A DNA stretch of 64,000 nt, from positions 960,786 through 1,024,785 of the forward strand of contig VFFE01008908.1 of assembly GCA_008921705.1 (NCBI GenBank). The letters run 5' to 3'. The notes under the pieces are model-generated. The model searched no databases, was not told where the DNA came from, and worked only from the letters and a program-made list of their open reading frames with translations. The first letter of the stretch is position 1; every line of letters starts with the position of its first letter. This stretch comes from Burhinus oedicnemus (lineage: Eukaryota > Chordata > Aves > Charadriiformes > Burhinidae). Made by a program: the position numbers and the translations under genes. Below, in pieces: positions 37,201-50,289 of this stretch.

Positions 37201-40200
37201 ACCCACTCATGCAAATGTTCATGCACATAACTTGCATAAAAAATATGCAGATGCATTTGTATGAATGGTCAATAATTTGGGTGTTTTTAAGATATATAAA
37301 GAAAAAATACATTTCAGAGGTGTGGCTTTTTCTCTATGGTTTTGCAGCTGAATTTACTGTGTTCTGTGCAGAATGGCTGTTGATGGTGGGTGTGGGGACA
37401 CTGGAGACTGGGAAGGTCGCTGGAACCATGTAAAGAAGTTCCTCGAGCGATCTGGACCATTCACACATCCTGATTTCGAGCCAGGCACTCAAGTGAGAAA
37501 CACTTACTTTAAATAAAAAATTTGTAGCGTGTGTTGCAAGCTAATGTAAACAGTTTCATTAATTGACCTCCAGCAGTGTATGAATACTAGAACTGCATGA
37601 AAAGCTTCTATTTTAATCAATTGAATATTATGTTGCTAGAAGAACATACTGTATTCTTTCTATAAGCTTGTATTTCTAAATTGTACACTGTCAGCTACAA
37701 GCTTGCTGTCATATATGTACTTCTATAACAACGTATGAATTATGATCTGAGTTCTACATTGAAAATAGCAGCATTTGTCTCCATTTTTAAGTAATTAGGT
37801 AAAGCAAGGAATTTCTTGTACTTGAAGAAGGAATTAAGGTTAATATGAATACTTAGAGAATTGGTAAAGATGCATAGTAGGGAAAAGCAAAATTTAGACT
37901 TAATTATTTCGTCTGTTTTCTCTTTTTGGTACATTTTGTTTCAAAGCTTACAGTTGAATGTATTTCACTGTTACCTTTTCAATGTACTGTTCCATTATTT
38001 ACTAGTTTGAGGGTGGAGTCCAGTAGAACAGTTCACAGAAAGCAGTTATATAGTTTAAAATGTCAATTGTTTTAAGCCAGCAATGTTTTGTGTGTGTTTA
38101 GATTTATTTTGTAGTATGTATCAGTAAAATTTTTTGGAGGAAGAAAACATTATCTCCTTAAACCAAATAATAATAAAGGTGGACCTTGCTTTTTTCATGG
38201 TCAAAATTAATATAAAGAGAATACTGATAGCAACAAAGGTCTTGCTTGTCTGTAAGTTGGCATATAGGAACTGGATGAACTCAACAACTGATTAAAGTCC
38301 GGTATGTAATTACTCCTGCAAGCAGAAACTGTTTTATTGATCTAAGTTGTTTTATGTGAAACTTACTAGGCACTGAAAATTTACGATAACACATTTTTAA
38401 GCATTATGAAGCAAAGGACAAATTATACTTTTTCTTATTTAGTGTATTAATTTTTTGTTTTGTGTTTTCTGCAGGCTCTTGAGTTTTTGTTAAGCACATG
38501 TAAAGTACTAGTTATTGGAGCAGGAGGATTAGGATGCGAACTCCTGAAAAACCTGGTAATTACTCAGTTTTTACCCTTTGTTTCTTTTTTTTTCCTTGAG
38601 GAAACTATCTTTTTCTGTTTCACTAATTTGGCATTTTTGATTGTATATAGCTACTGAATTTCTAAGTTCTAATTAAAATGTATAAAATACCTGACAATAC
38701 AGCCAATAAACTCGAAGAATGCACTTTGTTAATAAGCTTGAAAGGTGGTAGTCTGATGTGTTGCGTGTTATTTATTTAGGAGTCTCAGAGCTTGTCATGA
38801 GGGACACCATGGTGCTGCTTATGAAGTGTAGAGAAAAATTCACCTGCAGCCTTAGATATGGTCTAATTTTCCCCAATTACCAGATCTAGGGAAATGAAGT
38901 AAATTAAGAACAAATCATGCTCATCATGATACAATGAAGTGTTTGGAATACAGTGGCTGAAAAATATCTTTCCAGATGAAAAGCAATATTTTAAACTGCC
39001 ATAAGTAGCTAGTACGAAGTTCAGTATTGACACCGAAAGTTGAATTTAATTTCAGTTTATTTTACATCTTTGGATTAATTCAAAGTGAGGTTAGAATTGG
39101 TGGCATTATTTATGTTCTTTCATAGTGAAATTAGTAGAACCAGACTTTCTGTGTCTGCGGTGACCTTTGCGTCCGTGCAATCTGTTTGGCCTTCCTGAGT
39201 AGTCGCTCTCAGTTTTTCCAGTTCCTCAAGATCAGTAAATCCGAGGTTGCCTGCAGAGCCTGAACTGCCTGAACTGGCAGCTTTGAGTCATACTGAGTTT
39301 TCCTGTATGGAAATGGCTAAGGAGGAATAGGTAATAGTGTAAGAACAGGGAAGGAATATTACAGTACTTCCCTGGTGTACAAATTACCAGAAGGTATTCT
39401 GTAGTTATCTTGATACAGTGTTAGTTTATAATGGATTCTCTCACTACATATTCTGAAAAGCATTTTTAAAGTGTTCAAAATGCAGTCACAGGATCATGTG
39501 CTGTCAGGCGCTTGCCCAATAAACGTGTATAAATTTAATTATCCTATTAATGTGGTTTTTATCCTCACAGGCGCTCATATTTATCATAGTATGTCACTGT
39601 TACCATCCTGTTTGAGTTTGGTAGTTTAGACTAATATTGTACTTTTCCATGCTTCTATTTAATAATAAGAATTTCTGTCTTTGCGGATTCCATGGAAAAT
39701 GGGTGGATTGATATAATAACTTATTATGAAGTAACTTTTTTCCTTAGTTTATACCAACACTTACGCATTAGTGTACTTTACTATAATGTTTATGTACTGC
39801 TATTTTGGTGTTTCCACAGATTACCTCCAAGGTTGAGATGATTGTTAAATCAGTAGCGTCATTTAAAGCCAGGCATTCCAGTTCCCTTAACTTAGGGGTT
39901 TTACAGTTCCAGCACTTGTATATACTCTTGTTCTGATTGCTGGTTTGTTACTGCAATGCTTAAGCAAGATTTTACTTGAGGAGGCTATGGCAGCTTCAAG
40001 GCAGTTTTCTTTCTTTGGGAATTCATTGCTAGTGAATTTAACCTCTGTCCAGAGCTAATGTTTTATGGGTTTATTGGGACATAACAAAGTTCAACCTGTC
40101 GATAGCTCATTGAGAGGGAGGATTTGTATGGGATAAGGGACTTCATAAGTCTGTTGTGTGCACTTAGTTCCTATCTCTTCAAAAAGGTTTTAAGTTATCA

Positions 40201-43200
40201 TGATTTATTTTTACCATTTTCAGAAAGATAAGCTTATAAGTAAATCTAGATTCTGTTCACATGCACCCATGTCCTTGGGACAATGAATATAAGTTCGATA
40301 AAGACTCCAATCTCTATGTTTGTGATATCCCAGCCTTGCTTTTCTCTTTAGCAGGCTCTTTCACTCTGCTTTGAGAATATTGAACAAAATCTGAACATTT
40401 ATCAATGAAACAAAATGATTGTTCAGCACCAGGGGTATCCATTATGACATACAGAAATTCTTGCTGCTTTTCTTACAGAAATTAATTTCTATTCTGAAAA
40501 ACTTTAGTCCTGTTCATTTGTTTAATCAGTTTCCTGATACAGCATTTTAAATACTTATTATGCATGGGATGGCTCCGTTTATTCAGAAAATGCAAAATGA
40601 AAAGTGTGGAAGTCTTTATGAATAACGAGATTGAGTCTTAAAGGAAAAAAGTTAGGGGACGGGACTCAAATTTTTTTGGAGTCACTTCAGAACATCACAA
40701 CACATTTCCTTTCTATAAACCTGGTGTTTTACAGCATGTATTTCGCTTTAACCACAATTTATGTTGTTTCTTTGTGTGACAGACGTTATTACTTTATAAG
40801 ATCAGACCCGCAATGCAGTTTTAAGTTAATTTTGCTTGTAAGTTATTTGCCAAATCTAGTGATGGGCTGCATGCAAACAGATCAGGTGGAACTTCTGTCA
40901 GAGGTTCGGCGTGTTCTCAGATAGTGAGGTGACTTTCTGTGTTTGCATTCTGTTCCAGCATGGAATGCAGTGGGGAATGCTGGCTTATTTTGAACTATGA
41001 TTTGAGGGTGGACGTACCAGACTCATTTATGCCAACTGTGAAAACGGTGAATGTTCAAAACCTTAACATTTTAGAGGAATTAAAATTAAACCTTGTTTTT
41101 CTATTCCTGCCAAGCAAGGCAGTGCTTATGGTAATTCTTCAAATGCTGTGTTTTTTCTCCCCATGAACACTTTTGATTTACTCCAGTTGTGAGCGAATAC
41201 TGCAAATTCCCCTTATACATCAGCCTACTGTCGACTTCCCTGTGTTATGATTAAGTAGGCTAAAGCAATACTGCGTTCAGTAGACCACCGAAATGTTACT
41301 AATTCCATCTGTCTAAATATCAGCATTAGCAACCCAACAAAGAACGTTCTTTTAACAAAGAACGACCATATACCTGTCTGCACAGAGAATGAAGAGCAAA
41401 TATGTTTGTTCCTCCAAAGGTCGCTTTTTTGGCATGTGGAATGAATTCTGGAGCACTGTAAGCATTTTATTTCCTATTAAATGAAGTTGACTGTCTCTTT
41501 CCACAGGCACTGTCTGGCTTTAGACAGATCCATGTTATTGACATGGATACTATAGATGTTTCTAATCTTAACCGACAATTTCTGTTTCGGTAAGTGGTAT
41601 TTTCATGATTTGACTTTTAGGGTTTTTTTAAATGTACCTAAACAAAATATGTGATTATGGCGATTATTTTGGTTGAACAAGATGTCATTAAAGATTACTG
41701 AACTTTCATATCACAGTAGTACTCATAATTAACTAAATGTTGCGTGTGATTCCTTCTTGTTTTGAGATCTGTGATGTCATAGTTTGAGTGTGAAGAAAAT
41801 TAACATACATTCCTTACCATTCAAATACAGCTAATGCCTAACGGCAAAGGTGACACCAAAGACTAGTGCTCACAGATTGAGATACCAATTTTTCTCGTAC
41901 CCTTTTCTTCCAAGCAAAATGAAAAATTGTTGGCTTCTTTTGATGCTGATAACTGTAGTTACGTGGACATATTTAGATAACTCTGGGGCTCTCGTATCTG
42001 ATGCTTTACAGGGATGCCTTAATATTATCCATATCGATAAATTGTCCTACAGTAACAATTAGTCACTTAATTCAGTATTTCAATGCATAGTCTGGAAAGG
42101 TTGAATTTACTAAAATAATGCATTTGAAATTGCTTGGTTTTTTTCCCCAGACCGAAGGATGTTGGGCGACCAAAAGCAGAAGTAGCAGCAGAATTCCTGA
42201 ACAGCCGCATTCCCAACTGTGCTGTTGTAGCGTATCCTTTTATAGAGAAGTAGTAGCCCCGAAGGCTTCAAAAAACCTAGAAAACTCTGTAGGTGGTAAG
42301 ACTATCTAAAGTATTTTGCTGCCATCCTCTCTTTTTCATAAAATAAAGAATAAATTCATTCAGCTGGTGACTGAGAATTCTTTCTCAGTGGCATTAGCAT
42401 ACAGGAAATATGCATGGAGGAAGAAGGCTAAGCTTTAAGAAACTATTTTGTATGTTTCCACTGAGTCTTTTTATTCAAATGCAATATTCTAATTTTCATT
42501 GACATATTAGAATTACAAGTTTATTCACCAGAGTGTTTTGACTATGTACGGGTAGGAGACATTAGTTTAGAAGAGCAGCGCTTACTGATACAGGACTTCG
42601 TGAGAGCACGTTTTGAGCTTCCTAAATAGTCTGCCTGCTGATCTTTCTCCTGTGTGTGACTATGACATTGTGTCCTTTACTTCTTTTGTCAGATGCTACA
42701 GCTTCAGCTGTGGGAATTTTGAATATTTCAATCATTTAGTTTTTTATAAAAGTGTCATATAAAATTACAGTAATAAATCCGATAACATTTTGGCTTTAGG
42801 TTAACAAATAGAAAACAGTAAACTACTTTATAAATATATTCCTTTACTGGGCTTACATTCAGGTATTTTAAAAAGATTCAAGACATGGATGAAAGCTTCT
42901 ATCGACGTAAGTAATATTTGTTTGCCTGCCAAACACCCACTGGTGCTTTAGGGGAACGTTGCAGTTGGTGCTGCTCGCTGCTTTTCCTGGTAGTTAGAGT
43001 GCTATTTATTTTAGCCTTCTATAGTGTACTGGAAGTAGAAGCAACAGATAGAAAAAAACTGGAATGCATCTCTCATATAGGTAATCTAAGGGAGATAGTT
43101 AAACTACAGTCAGTTCCTCTGGACTGTTATGGACAGAATACTTTGCTTGTCTTAAGAAGTATGCATTAGTATAGGCTTTAAAGAACCTTTTTTTTTCCCC

Positions 43201-46200
43201 CTAGAGTTTCATATTATTGTTTGTGGGCTGGACTCTATAATTGCAAGAAGATGGATAAATGGCATGCTGGTAAAGTCTTTGCTCTTTTTAAAGCCTGGTT
43301 GTTGCTTGAATATAGATAAGTAAAATTGAACAGATTTGTGTAGAATGTGTCATTAAAACACAATGAGGACTGTTGAAACTCACAGCTTTCTGTATCTATT
43401 TCTGTTTTCTTTTCTTTTTTCTTTTTGTGAACAGGATAAAATGCATGCTCTCTTTCCTGCCTTTTTCTTGAGGAGTGTTAGCCAACATTTGTGCAGTGCC
43501 CTGCAGGGGTAATTTCAAAGTTAGATTACATTGTTTGTGGCGTTGTGCAGTCAGCTTTTGAAAATCGTAAGAAGGGAAGTTCCACAGCCTCTCTGGATGC
43601 TCCCATTGTGAACATTTTTTTTCATTAGCCAAACAGTACTTATCATGCTGCAACTTGTAAACGTCATCTTTTGGAGCCCCACTGCTACAGAGTAGTAGAA
43701 AGCTGGTCATTGAACTAGGTAGTTTTATCATTGTGAATTTGTTTATAAGATAATGATCTTGAGTATTTACCAGTATTTAAAAAAAACCCCAAAACAACAA
43801 ACCAAGAATCAAACCCCCAAATCCTTCAAACCAACCGACTGTTCTGGTATACTATAAGGAAATAATAGTATTTATCAGGGGGATGAGGGGGGGAGGAGGA
43901 GGAGGTGGAGGGTGAAGGTGATAGATGAAGTCCTGCGTACTGATAAATAAGTAGTGTTTTATACATTATGTACCCTTAAAATAAACTGTATATTGAGCAT
44001 TTAATCTTGTGGTTTAGGATTTTTTTTTCTTCCTGCAACTTTTTAAAAAAAAAACAAACCCCAAACAAACAAAACCCATCAACCGCCCCCCCTTATTTAT
44101 TTGTTAGATGTCATTTTTACATTATGAAGATGGTGTACTGGATCCAAGTTCCATCATACCTTTAATAGATGGAGGAACAGAAGGTTTTAAAGGAAATGTT
44201 CGTGTGATTATTCCTGGTATGACAGCATGTGTTGAATGCACGCTTGAGCTGTATCCACCACAGGTAATTGCAACCAGTGATACTTCGTTTTTTCTGTAGT
44301 TCTCTGATTTGCTTGTTTCTTTTCCTAGTACTATACATAATGTGTTACATGCTTGCTTCTGGTTTTCTTCCCCTGCCCACACCAGGTCAATTTTCCCATG
44401 TGTACTATTGCATCTATGCCCAGACTACCAGAGCATTGTATTGAGTATGTCAGGATACTGCAGTGGCCAAAGGAACAACCTTTTGGAGGTAATTAGTATA
44501 TTGCACTGGTGCTAAACTGACATTTCTCATTTTAATTAATTTGTTTTGAGTTGGGTATACACAACTACTTCAATAAAACGCTACTACCTTTTAACCTTAC
44601 GTGGCTCATTGTCATATTGAATCTTAAGCCTCCTCTGAGCTGGTGATAGATTTTGTCTTCTTGGACTTGCTCTCCAGTTCCATATTTGTTCATGTGTTTC
44701 TCTGTCTAACACTGCACAATGTCTTCCTTGACTCAAAATGTAACCTGTAACAGCCCTATAAATCTGTGAAGTTAACATAGCTTGTATATAGAATGTGTTA
44801 GAACTTAGGATGTTTGTAGAAATGATATTTTGATTATTTAAAGTGTCAAGTTTTAATAGCTTAATGGGCTATTTGTTTTAACCCAAATTAAAGGAAAGGG
44901 ATTTTTTTTTTTTAGACGAAAAGAACGCTGTGTTTCTGAAGAACTCTTATAACTGTAATTTATCTATAAATTCTTAACTTTGCTGTAGAAGGTGTTGCAT
45001 TGGATGGAGATGATCCTGAACATATACAGTGGATTTACCAGAAATCTTTAGAAAGAGCATCACAATTTAATATTAAAGGTGTTACATACAGACTCACCCA
45101 AGGTAAGGGTATAGCATTTCACAAAGTTTGTGGCATTTGCAGTTAGACTGGATTGACATTCTTTGTATTTGTTATGACTAAGCTGTCAGCACTGCTGAGA
45201 AAGAAATAGTTCTTTTCTCCCTTAACATCTTAAAACAGAAACAAGCAGCTTGTTTCCTGTGCCGGCACAAATATTTTATGATGAATCAGATGTTTAGGCA
45301 TTCGTGATGCATCAGAGGAACTTAATCTGGGACAAAACTGAACGTTCTTTTTGCCATTTTATTTTTAACCTGGAGCAGCTCCGCAGTTTACACTACACTG
45401 TGACCACTTTTACTGGGTCAAAGGGTAGGAACAAAAGAACGTGATTGCCTCTTAGCAACAGCAACACTTTATGCCAGTTTAGTCTCGTTAAGACTATGGC
45501 ATCTGTGCTTTACTGCTATGTATGCCATACATATGCCATGCAAGTGAGCGCAGAATGCTGCCACACATTTAATCAGCATTTTAAATGCTAATCAAATAGA
45601 AAAGAAGTGGAGAATCTCATATAGAATCTCCAGAATTTGTGGTAACTTTTATCTGTGTGTTGACTTGTAGTACTGAGAATGCATCTGAAATGCTGGGCTT
45701 GAAATGCCACACTTGAAGCTCAGTGTGTGCCTGTCTGTCAAAAAAGGGGGAACTGATTCCTTGTGTATCTTCCTCAGATTCCACCTAGTATATTGCAGGT
45801 GGTATTTTTCTTTGCAGCAGTTTATACTCTTCTCTAGTAGTATTTTTTTGGTAGAGTTAAATGTGAACTCCAGTTATGAAATACAATTATGTACATGCAA
45901 ATGGCTGCACAGTTTTCAGCATTTGAAGATGGTTTCATTATGAAGTAGAAAGCAGAAAGAAGGCAAAGGTAAAAGTTTGGCGCAGGTTTTCTCAGGTATG
46001 AAGGGATACAAGTCAATAATGAGAAGCCATAGGAACTTCAGACTGCTTAGGAATTTGCTGTCTTTTTAGCAGGCCTGAAAAAAGAGTGAACCTCCTTGTT
46101 CCCAGTGTACGAACTTATATGCATAGGAAATCTTGCACTGTATTAGTGTGTGTGCTATGCTGTTTGACTGGGTGGGCTCAGTAAGAAGAGTTGGACGAAG

Positions 46201-49200
46201 ATGCCGATACAGTTTGGCAAGCCTGTTCTTGCGGAAGGAATACCAGACCCAAATATCTTTCCTTTATGCATTTCTCCAGTTAAAGACGAATAGAACTGAG
46301 CTTTAAATTCATTTTCAGTGCTAAATACAGAATACTTGTTTCTAGAATTTCTTCACTGTGTGTGATACCTTCCTTTTCTCAACACATTTGATTCATTCCT
46401 AAAGTAAAGAAATGCCAAAGTACTTGAGCAACATGCCATTATACCTTATAGTTATAGAAGTTCGTGGAAAGTTTTAAGTACCTTTGGGTATACCCTTCTG
46501 TAATATTCTGGCTAAAAGTCACATCTCACTGTAGTTTCTTGGAAAAAACAAAGTTGTATGTTTGATTTTTACAGGCGTGGTTAAACGAATTATTCCAGCA
46601 GTAGCTTCTACAAATGCAGTAATTGCAGGTATGCTAAAAGAACTCATTTCACTTCTGCTTTGTAGACTTCAGTGTTTTGTAAGGCAACAGTTTGGAATGG
46701 AGAACTTGGGGAGGATAGTAGTAATTTTTAAATGGGTCTAATTTATTCTTACAGTTTTGTTTCGGCTTTTCCGTAGAGAAACCGCATGTGTCTGTATAAA
46801 TTTTAAGGTCATATATGACTCTGGGAGTGAGCAAAAGCATTTTAGACTGGAAAAAAAAAAGTAATTGGAAAACACAGTACATAAGCTCTGTTTAGTGTCA
46901 GATTAGTGCCAAATCTATGGTGTTAATGCATAGAATTACCAGCTGCCTTCAGATGTTTATTTTTCTCTTTACAAATTGTTATACTTGATTTTTTTTTTTT
47001 TTTGCCACTTCTTTGGTACAACTCTATGCACTAATGTCTGCATGTTCTGAGATAGAGCTAGAAAGTGAAGAAATTGTTTTTTTTTTTTCTCATTCCAGCT
47101 GTTTGCGCCACTGAAGTTTTTAAAATAGCCACAAGGTATTTCATTTCTTATTAATAACATACATGATTTCCAACATAATGACATGTATTGACACTAACAT
47201 ATTTGTCATTATAGTGCATACGTTCCTCTTAACAACTACTTGGTGTTTAATGACGCGGATGGATTATACACATACACATTTGAAGCTGAAAGAAAGGTTA
47301 GTGCCATTAAAGACTTGCAGGCTTGTTTCCTTTATTTTTATTGAACTTACACAGTTTCTATGTATTTCTGAAACCCAATATTGACTCTTTTGGCCACTAG
47401 CACTGAATATTAATATTTCTGAAGTTTTAAAATCAGAAACTACAATGTTACTAGCCTAATACTTCTCCAGAGTATTGTTTTAAGTGTGTAGGTTGTTTTT
47501 TTTTTTTTTTTTAAACTTCTGTGGTTTTGGGGTCTAATAGTGATGACAGTGGCACTCTGTCGCTGTAGCGTAGCAGGACTGTTTACTTCCAGATCAACGG
47601 ATGTTTTATTTGATGTCCTGGTAATGAAACCTTTTCTTCTGTCCATCAGTTTACCAAAAACTATTGCGTTGTGTATATAATGGCATATTTAACTGTTGCC
47701 TGCTTAGCCAAAGTTTCTTAATATTTGGAAAGTAGCTTCTGGTATAGGGAGGTTCTTCAGGCAGCTATTTCTGTCTGCTCGTGCAACATTGGTATCTCAA
47801 CTGTTTCTGCTATGCTACCTGCAGAGGAAAATAGTACTTGATTTTTTTGAAAGTGAGTCTTGAAGATTTGCCCTGTAATACAGGAAATGTGGTTTACGAA
47901 ATAAGATACGCAATCTTAAGAAGACTTATAAGCAAATCTTCTCAAAAAGAGGTTATGACAACAATTGATTTGAAAGTCTGTAGTATTAAATTTAATATCA
48001 GATGAAATTTGTAGTTTATAAATACTTAGCTGCTGTTGGGAGCCCATCAAACAGTGACAGTCTTTGTGAGGAATTGGGTTTTGTCATTAATACTTGCTAC
48101 GGTATTAATATTTCTAGAGCGAAAACTTTTTTTAAAAAAAACCCACAAATAGTTTTGAGACTTTATTAGCAGCGTTGAAAAAAATCATATTTAACATAAC
48201 ATGCGTTCTTGTGCTACTTTGTTGTAGGAAAACTGTCCAGCGTGCAGCCAACTTCCCCAAAACATTGAGATTTCCCCATCAGCTAAATTACAGGAGATCT
48301 TGGATTACTTGACAAATAATGCTTCATTGTAAGTGTGCAACTATTCCGACTTATTTAATATTTTTTGGTAGTTTAGTGTTTCAAAAAGTAAATTTCTAAA
48401 TGTATTTTTACCTGATTGTCTGTTTTTTAAAATGTTTTATATATAGGCAAATGAAATCTCCTGCAATCACAGCAACTATGTATGGGGGAAATAAAACACT
48501 TTATTTACAGGTAATCTCAATGCACATAATTGTCTTTAATAATTTATTTAAGTTTACTTTCCTGAATTTGAAAGGAAATGTTTTGGCTTTTTTTTTTTCC
48601 TTTTTTTTGCAGACAGTAGCTTCAATTGAAGAACGAACAAGGCCAAATCTTTCTAAGACGCTAAAAGGTACATGCAGTTGTCACGTGTGGATTTTCAAGA
48701 TACTCCTCAAAACAGAGTCAATCAGTTTCATCCCTCTGTATGGCATTTTGGGCTTTATTTTGCATAATGTGGTACAATGTACTTCATTATCCTTTTACGT
48801 GCAATATACCTTTCACAGGTTGCTCAAGGATGAGCTTTGAATTGCTTAAATGTGAAGTGTGGGCAGATGCAGAGAAAAACATTGCAACAAAGCAGGCTGA
48901 CAACTGGTGTAAATTAGACATATTTCAATAGTGTTTTATGTATTTCTTGATAAGTTCTGTTAGTTTCCTGGTTGCATTAGATGAATATTAGTTTAGCTAG
49001 TGAGCTGTTGCAGCTTTATTTCATTGTATTTATGGTTTGTGGGAATGGTATTCATAACTGTTTTTTAATTTGAAAAAAAACACCATACGGGTTTGTTGTA
49101 CCTAAACTTTTCTTTCTGTTTCAGAATTGGGGCTTGTGGATGGCCAGGAACTTGCAGTTGCTGATGTTACTACACCACAGACAATGTTGTTCAAGCTTCA

Positions 49201-49213
49201 CTTTACCACTTAA
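34234..49213 (+). CDS. UBA3: UBA3, catalytic subunit of the NEDD8-activating enzyme, 18 exons, 463 aa
   Basis: Exons: 34234-34253, 34390-34431, 37372-37492, 38475-38555, 41507-41589, 42151-42231, 42863-42906, 43205-43269, 44108-44263, 44386-44488, 44989-45102, 46575-46628, 47099-47135, 47215-47296, 48228-48328, 48447-48510, 48613-48667, 49125-49213; 1,392 bases with every phase closing. UBA3 pairs with NAE1 (APPBP1) to adenylate NEDD8, form a thioester and pass it to UBE2M/UBE2F for cullin neddylation. Visible: basic N-terminal EKKRRR; nucleotide-binding GAGGLG at residues 76-81; zinc ligands in CVEC (220, 223) and CPAC (364, 367); catalytic cysteine in PMCTIASMP at residue 237, the human position; C-terminal ubiquitin-fold domain from about 360, ending LFKLHFTT. 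Introns 1, 9, 13, 15 and 16 are only 79-136 bases; intron 6 is U12-type. I see no CR1 or LTR in the introns. Length equals the human isoform 1. Confidence 0.98.
42232..42862 (+). other. UBA3: U12-type (minor spliceosome) intron 6 of UBA3, 631 bp
   Basis: The donor is GTATCCTTT at 42232-42240, the exact U12-type 5' splice site consensus of the GT-AG class. A branch-point-like TTCCTTTAC lies at 42839-42847, one change from TTCCTTAAC. Its branch A (42846) is 16 bases before the terminal G of the AG (42862), inside the 10-20 base window typical of U12 introns, and there is no strong pyrimidine tract before the acceptor. Joining the flanking exons gives VVAYFKKIQD in phase 2, matching the conserved UBA3 frame. 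The other UBA3 introns have U2-type donors. Confidence 0.88.
43878..43913 (+). repeat. G-rich purine tract in UBA3 intron 8
   Basis: A stretch with G5, G7 and repeated GGA/GGT units, almost free of pyrimidines. It could form a G-quadruplex on the non-template strand. It is not close to a splice site. Confidence 0.5.
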
Positions 49214-49647
49214 TTTATTCATAAGTAAACTGCATATACAGCGGGAGAAGTCCATACCCACCTTGTAAAACAAGCGTACTCTGTGGGTGTTAAAGCAACC
49301 TGAAATGTTCATGTTAGTACTAGCATTGTTGAAGGTTAGGTAATACAAATGAATCACCATATTTCAGAATTGTACGTAGAAGCCAATATTTGGTGGATTA
49401 TATTTGTATAAATGCTTATTAATGTACAGAACTCTGGTGTATAGGAATACACTTTTTTCCAGTTTTTGTTGTCAAAATGTTGATGCTAATATACTTTCAG
49501 ACACATGGAAATTTTAAGGTGGCCAAAAGTCTTGTTTTCAACACATACGTGCACATGTACCTGCAAAGAGAAGACCTTTTAAAAGGAACCACGGCGATCT
49601 GGCTTTAAACTGCAGCACTCCTGTACGCTTGCTGAGTCACCCTAAAA

Positions 49648-49662
49648 CCAAAAGAGGGCAGT
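49648..49662 (+). promoter_or_regulatory. CTCF-like motif in the UBA3 3' UTR
   Basis: CCAAAAGAGGGCAGT agrees with the CTCF core pattern CCRSYAGRKGGCRSY at 13 of 15 positions by eye. It lies between the UBA3 body and the TMF1 promoter, a sensible place for a boundary. Motif match only. Confidence 0.3.
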
Positions 49663-49857
49663 AGATTAAAATGAGCATTTTCCTCTTACTTGGTATTGAT
49701 TTGGAAGGCGTTAAGCATGGAAGAGGTGACTTTGTTTACAAGCAGCCACGAAAGGACAAGGTGATCAGCTGTAGGTGAAGACATGGACGTGTCCACTCGC
49801 GGTGCACGGTAGGCAGGGTTATGTTCAAGTATCATTGGTGCTGTTAAGGTATTTATT

Positions 49858-49863
49858 AATAAA
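49858..49863 (+). terminator. UBA3: UBA3 poly(A) signal
   Basis: AATAAA in TTATTAATAAAACATC, followed by TTAGTTTGTGGCTTCTC, a T/GT-rich downstream element. It is 645 bases after the stop codon and 753 bases before the TMF1 start codon. Confidence 0.7.
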
Positions 49864-50289
49864 ACATCATAAAGACACCTTAGTTTGTGGCTTCTCAGTG
49901 GACGTTCGAGAGCGTTTATAACCTCGATTAAAAAACCTAGGGCATCGTTTGGCTGCTTTGGTCAGAGACCTGTCTGAGAGGTGCCGGATACCTCGGCGTG
50001 GGTTCCCCGTGGTCCTTGGTGAGGTGTGAACTGTGTTTTAACCTCCCATCCTCCAGCCTTGCACTTGAACTGGAGTGGGGACGCTTTTAATTTTCAACCA
50101 GATAATTTTTAACAGCTTTGCAGCCTTTGGAAGGGTTGAGAAGGCCCCACGAAGGCTGTGGCATTTAAAGCAGCGAGACGTTGTGAGTTTAGAAGAGGGT
50201 GTACTTGGTTTGTTATTTGCGTTAAGAAGCGGGAACTAAAGCTGTCTTTTTAGCACTTAATCCGGAGGAGTTGTCACAACAGCGGGGGT

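Larger units (their letters stand above)
49214..49880 (+). other. UBA3: UBA3 3' untranslated region
   Basis: About 650 bases from the stop TAA (49211-49213) to just past AATAAA at 49858-49863. AT-rich at first, then GC-richer. A CTCF-like site lies inside it. No reading frame of interest. Confidence 0.65.

Noticed and set aside
38460..38657. 65-codon open frame covering UBA3 exon 4
   Set aside because: It joins intron sequence to the true exon 38475-38555; splice sites and conserved protein give the shorter exon.
44989..44989. TTCTTAAC before UBA3 exon 11 as a second U12 branch point
   Set aside because: The donor of that intron is GTAATTAG, not U12-type, so the match is coincidental.
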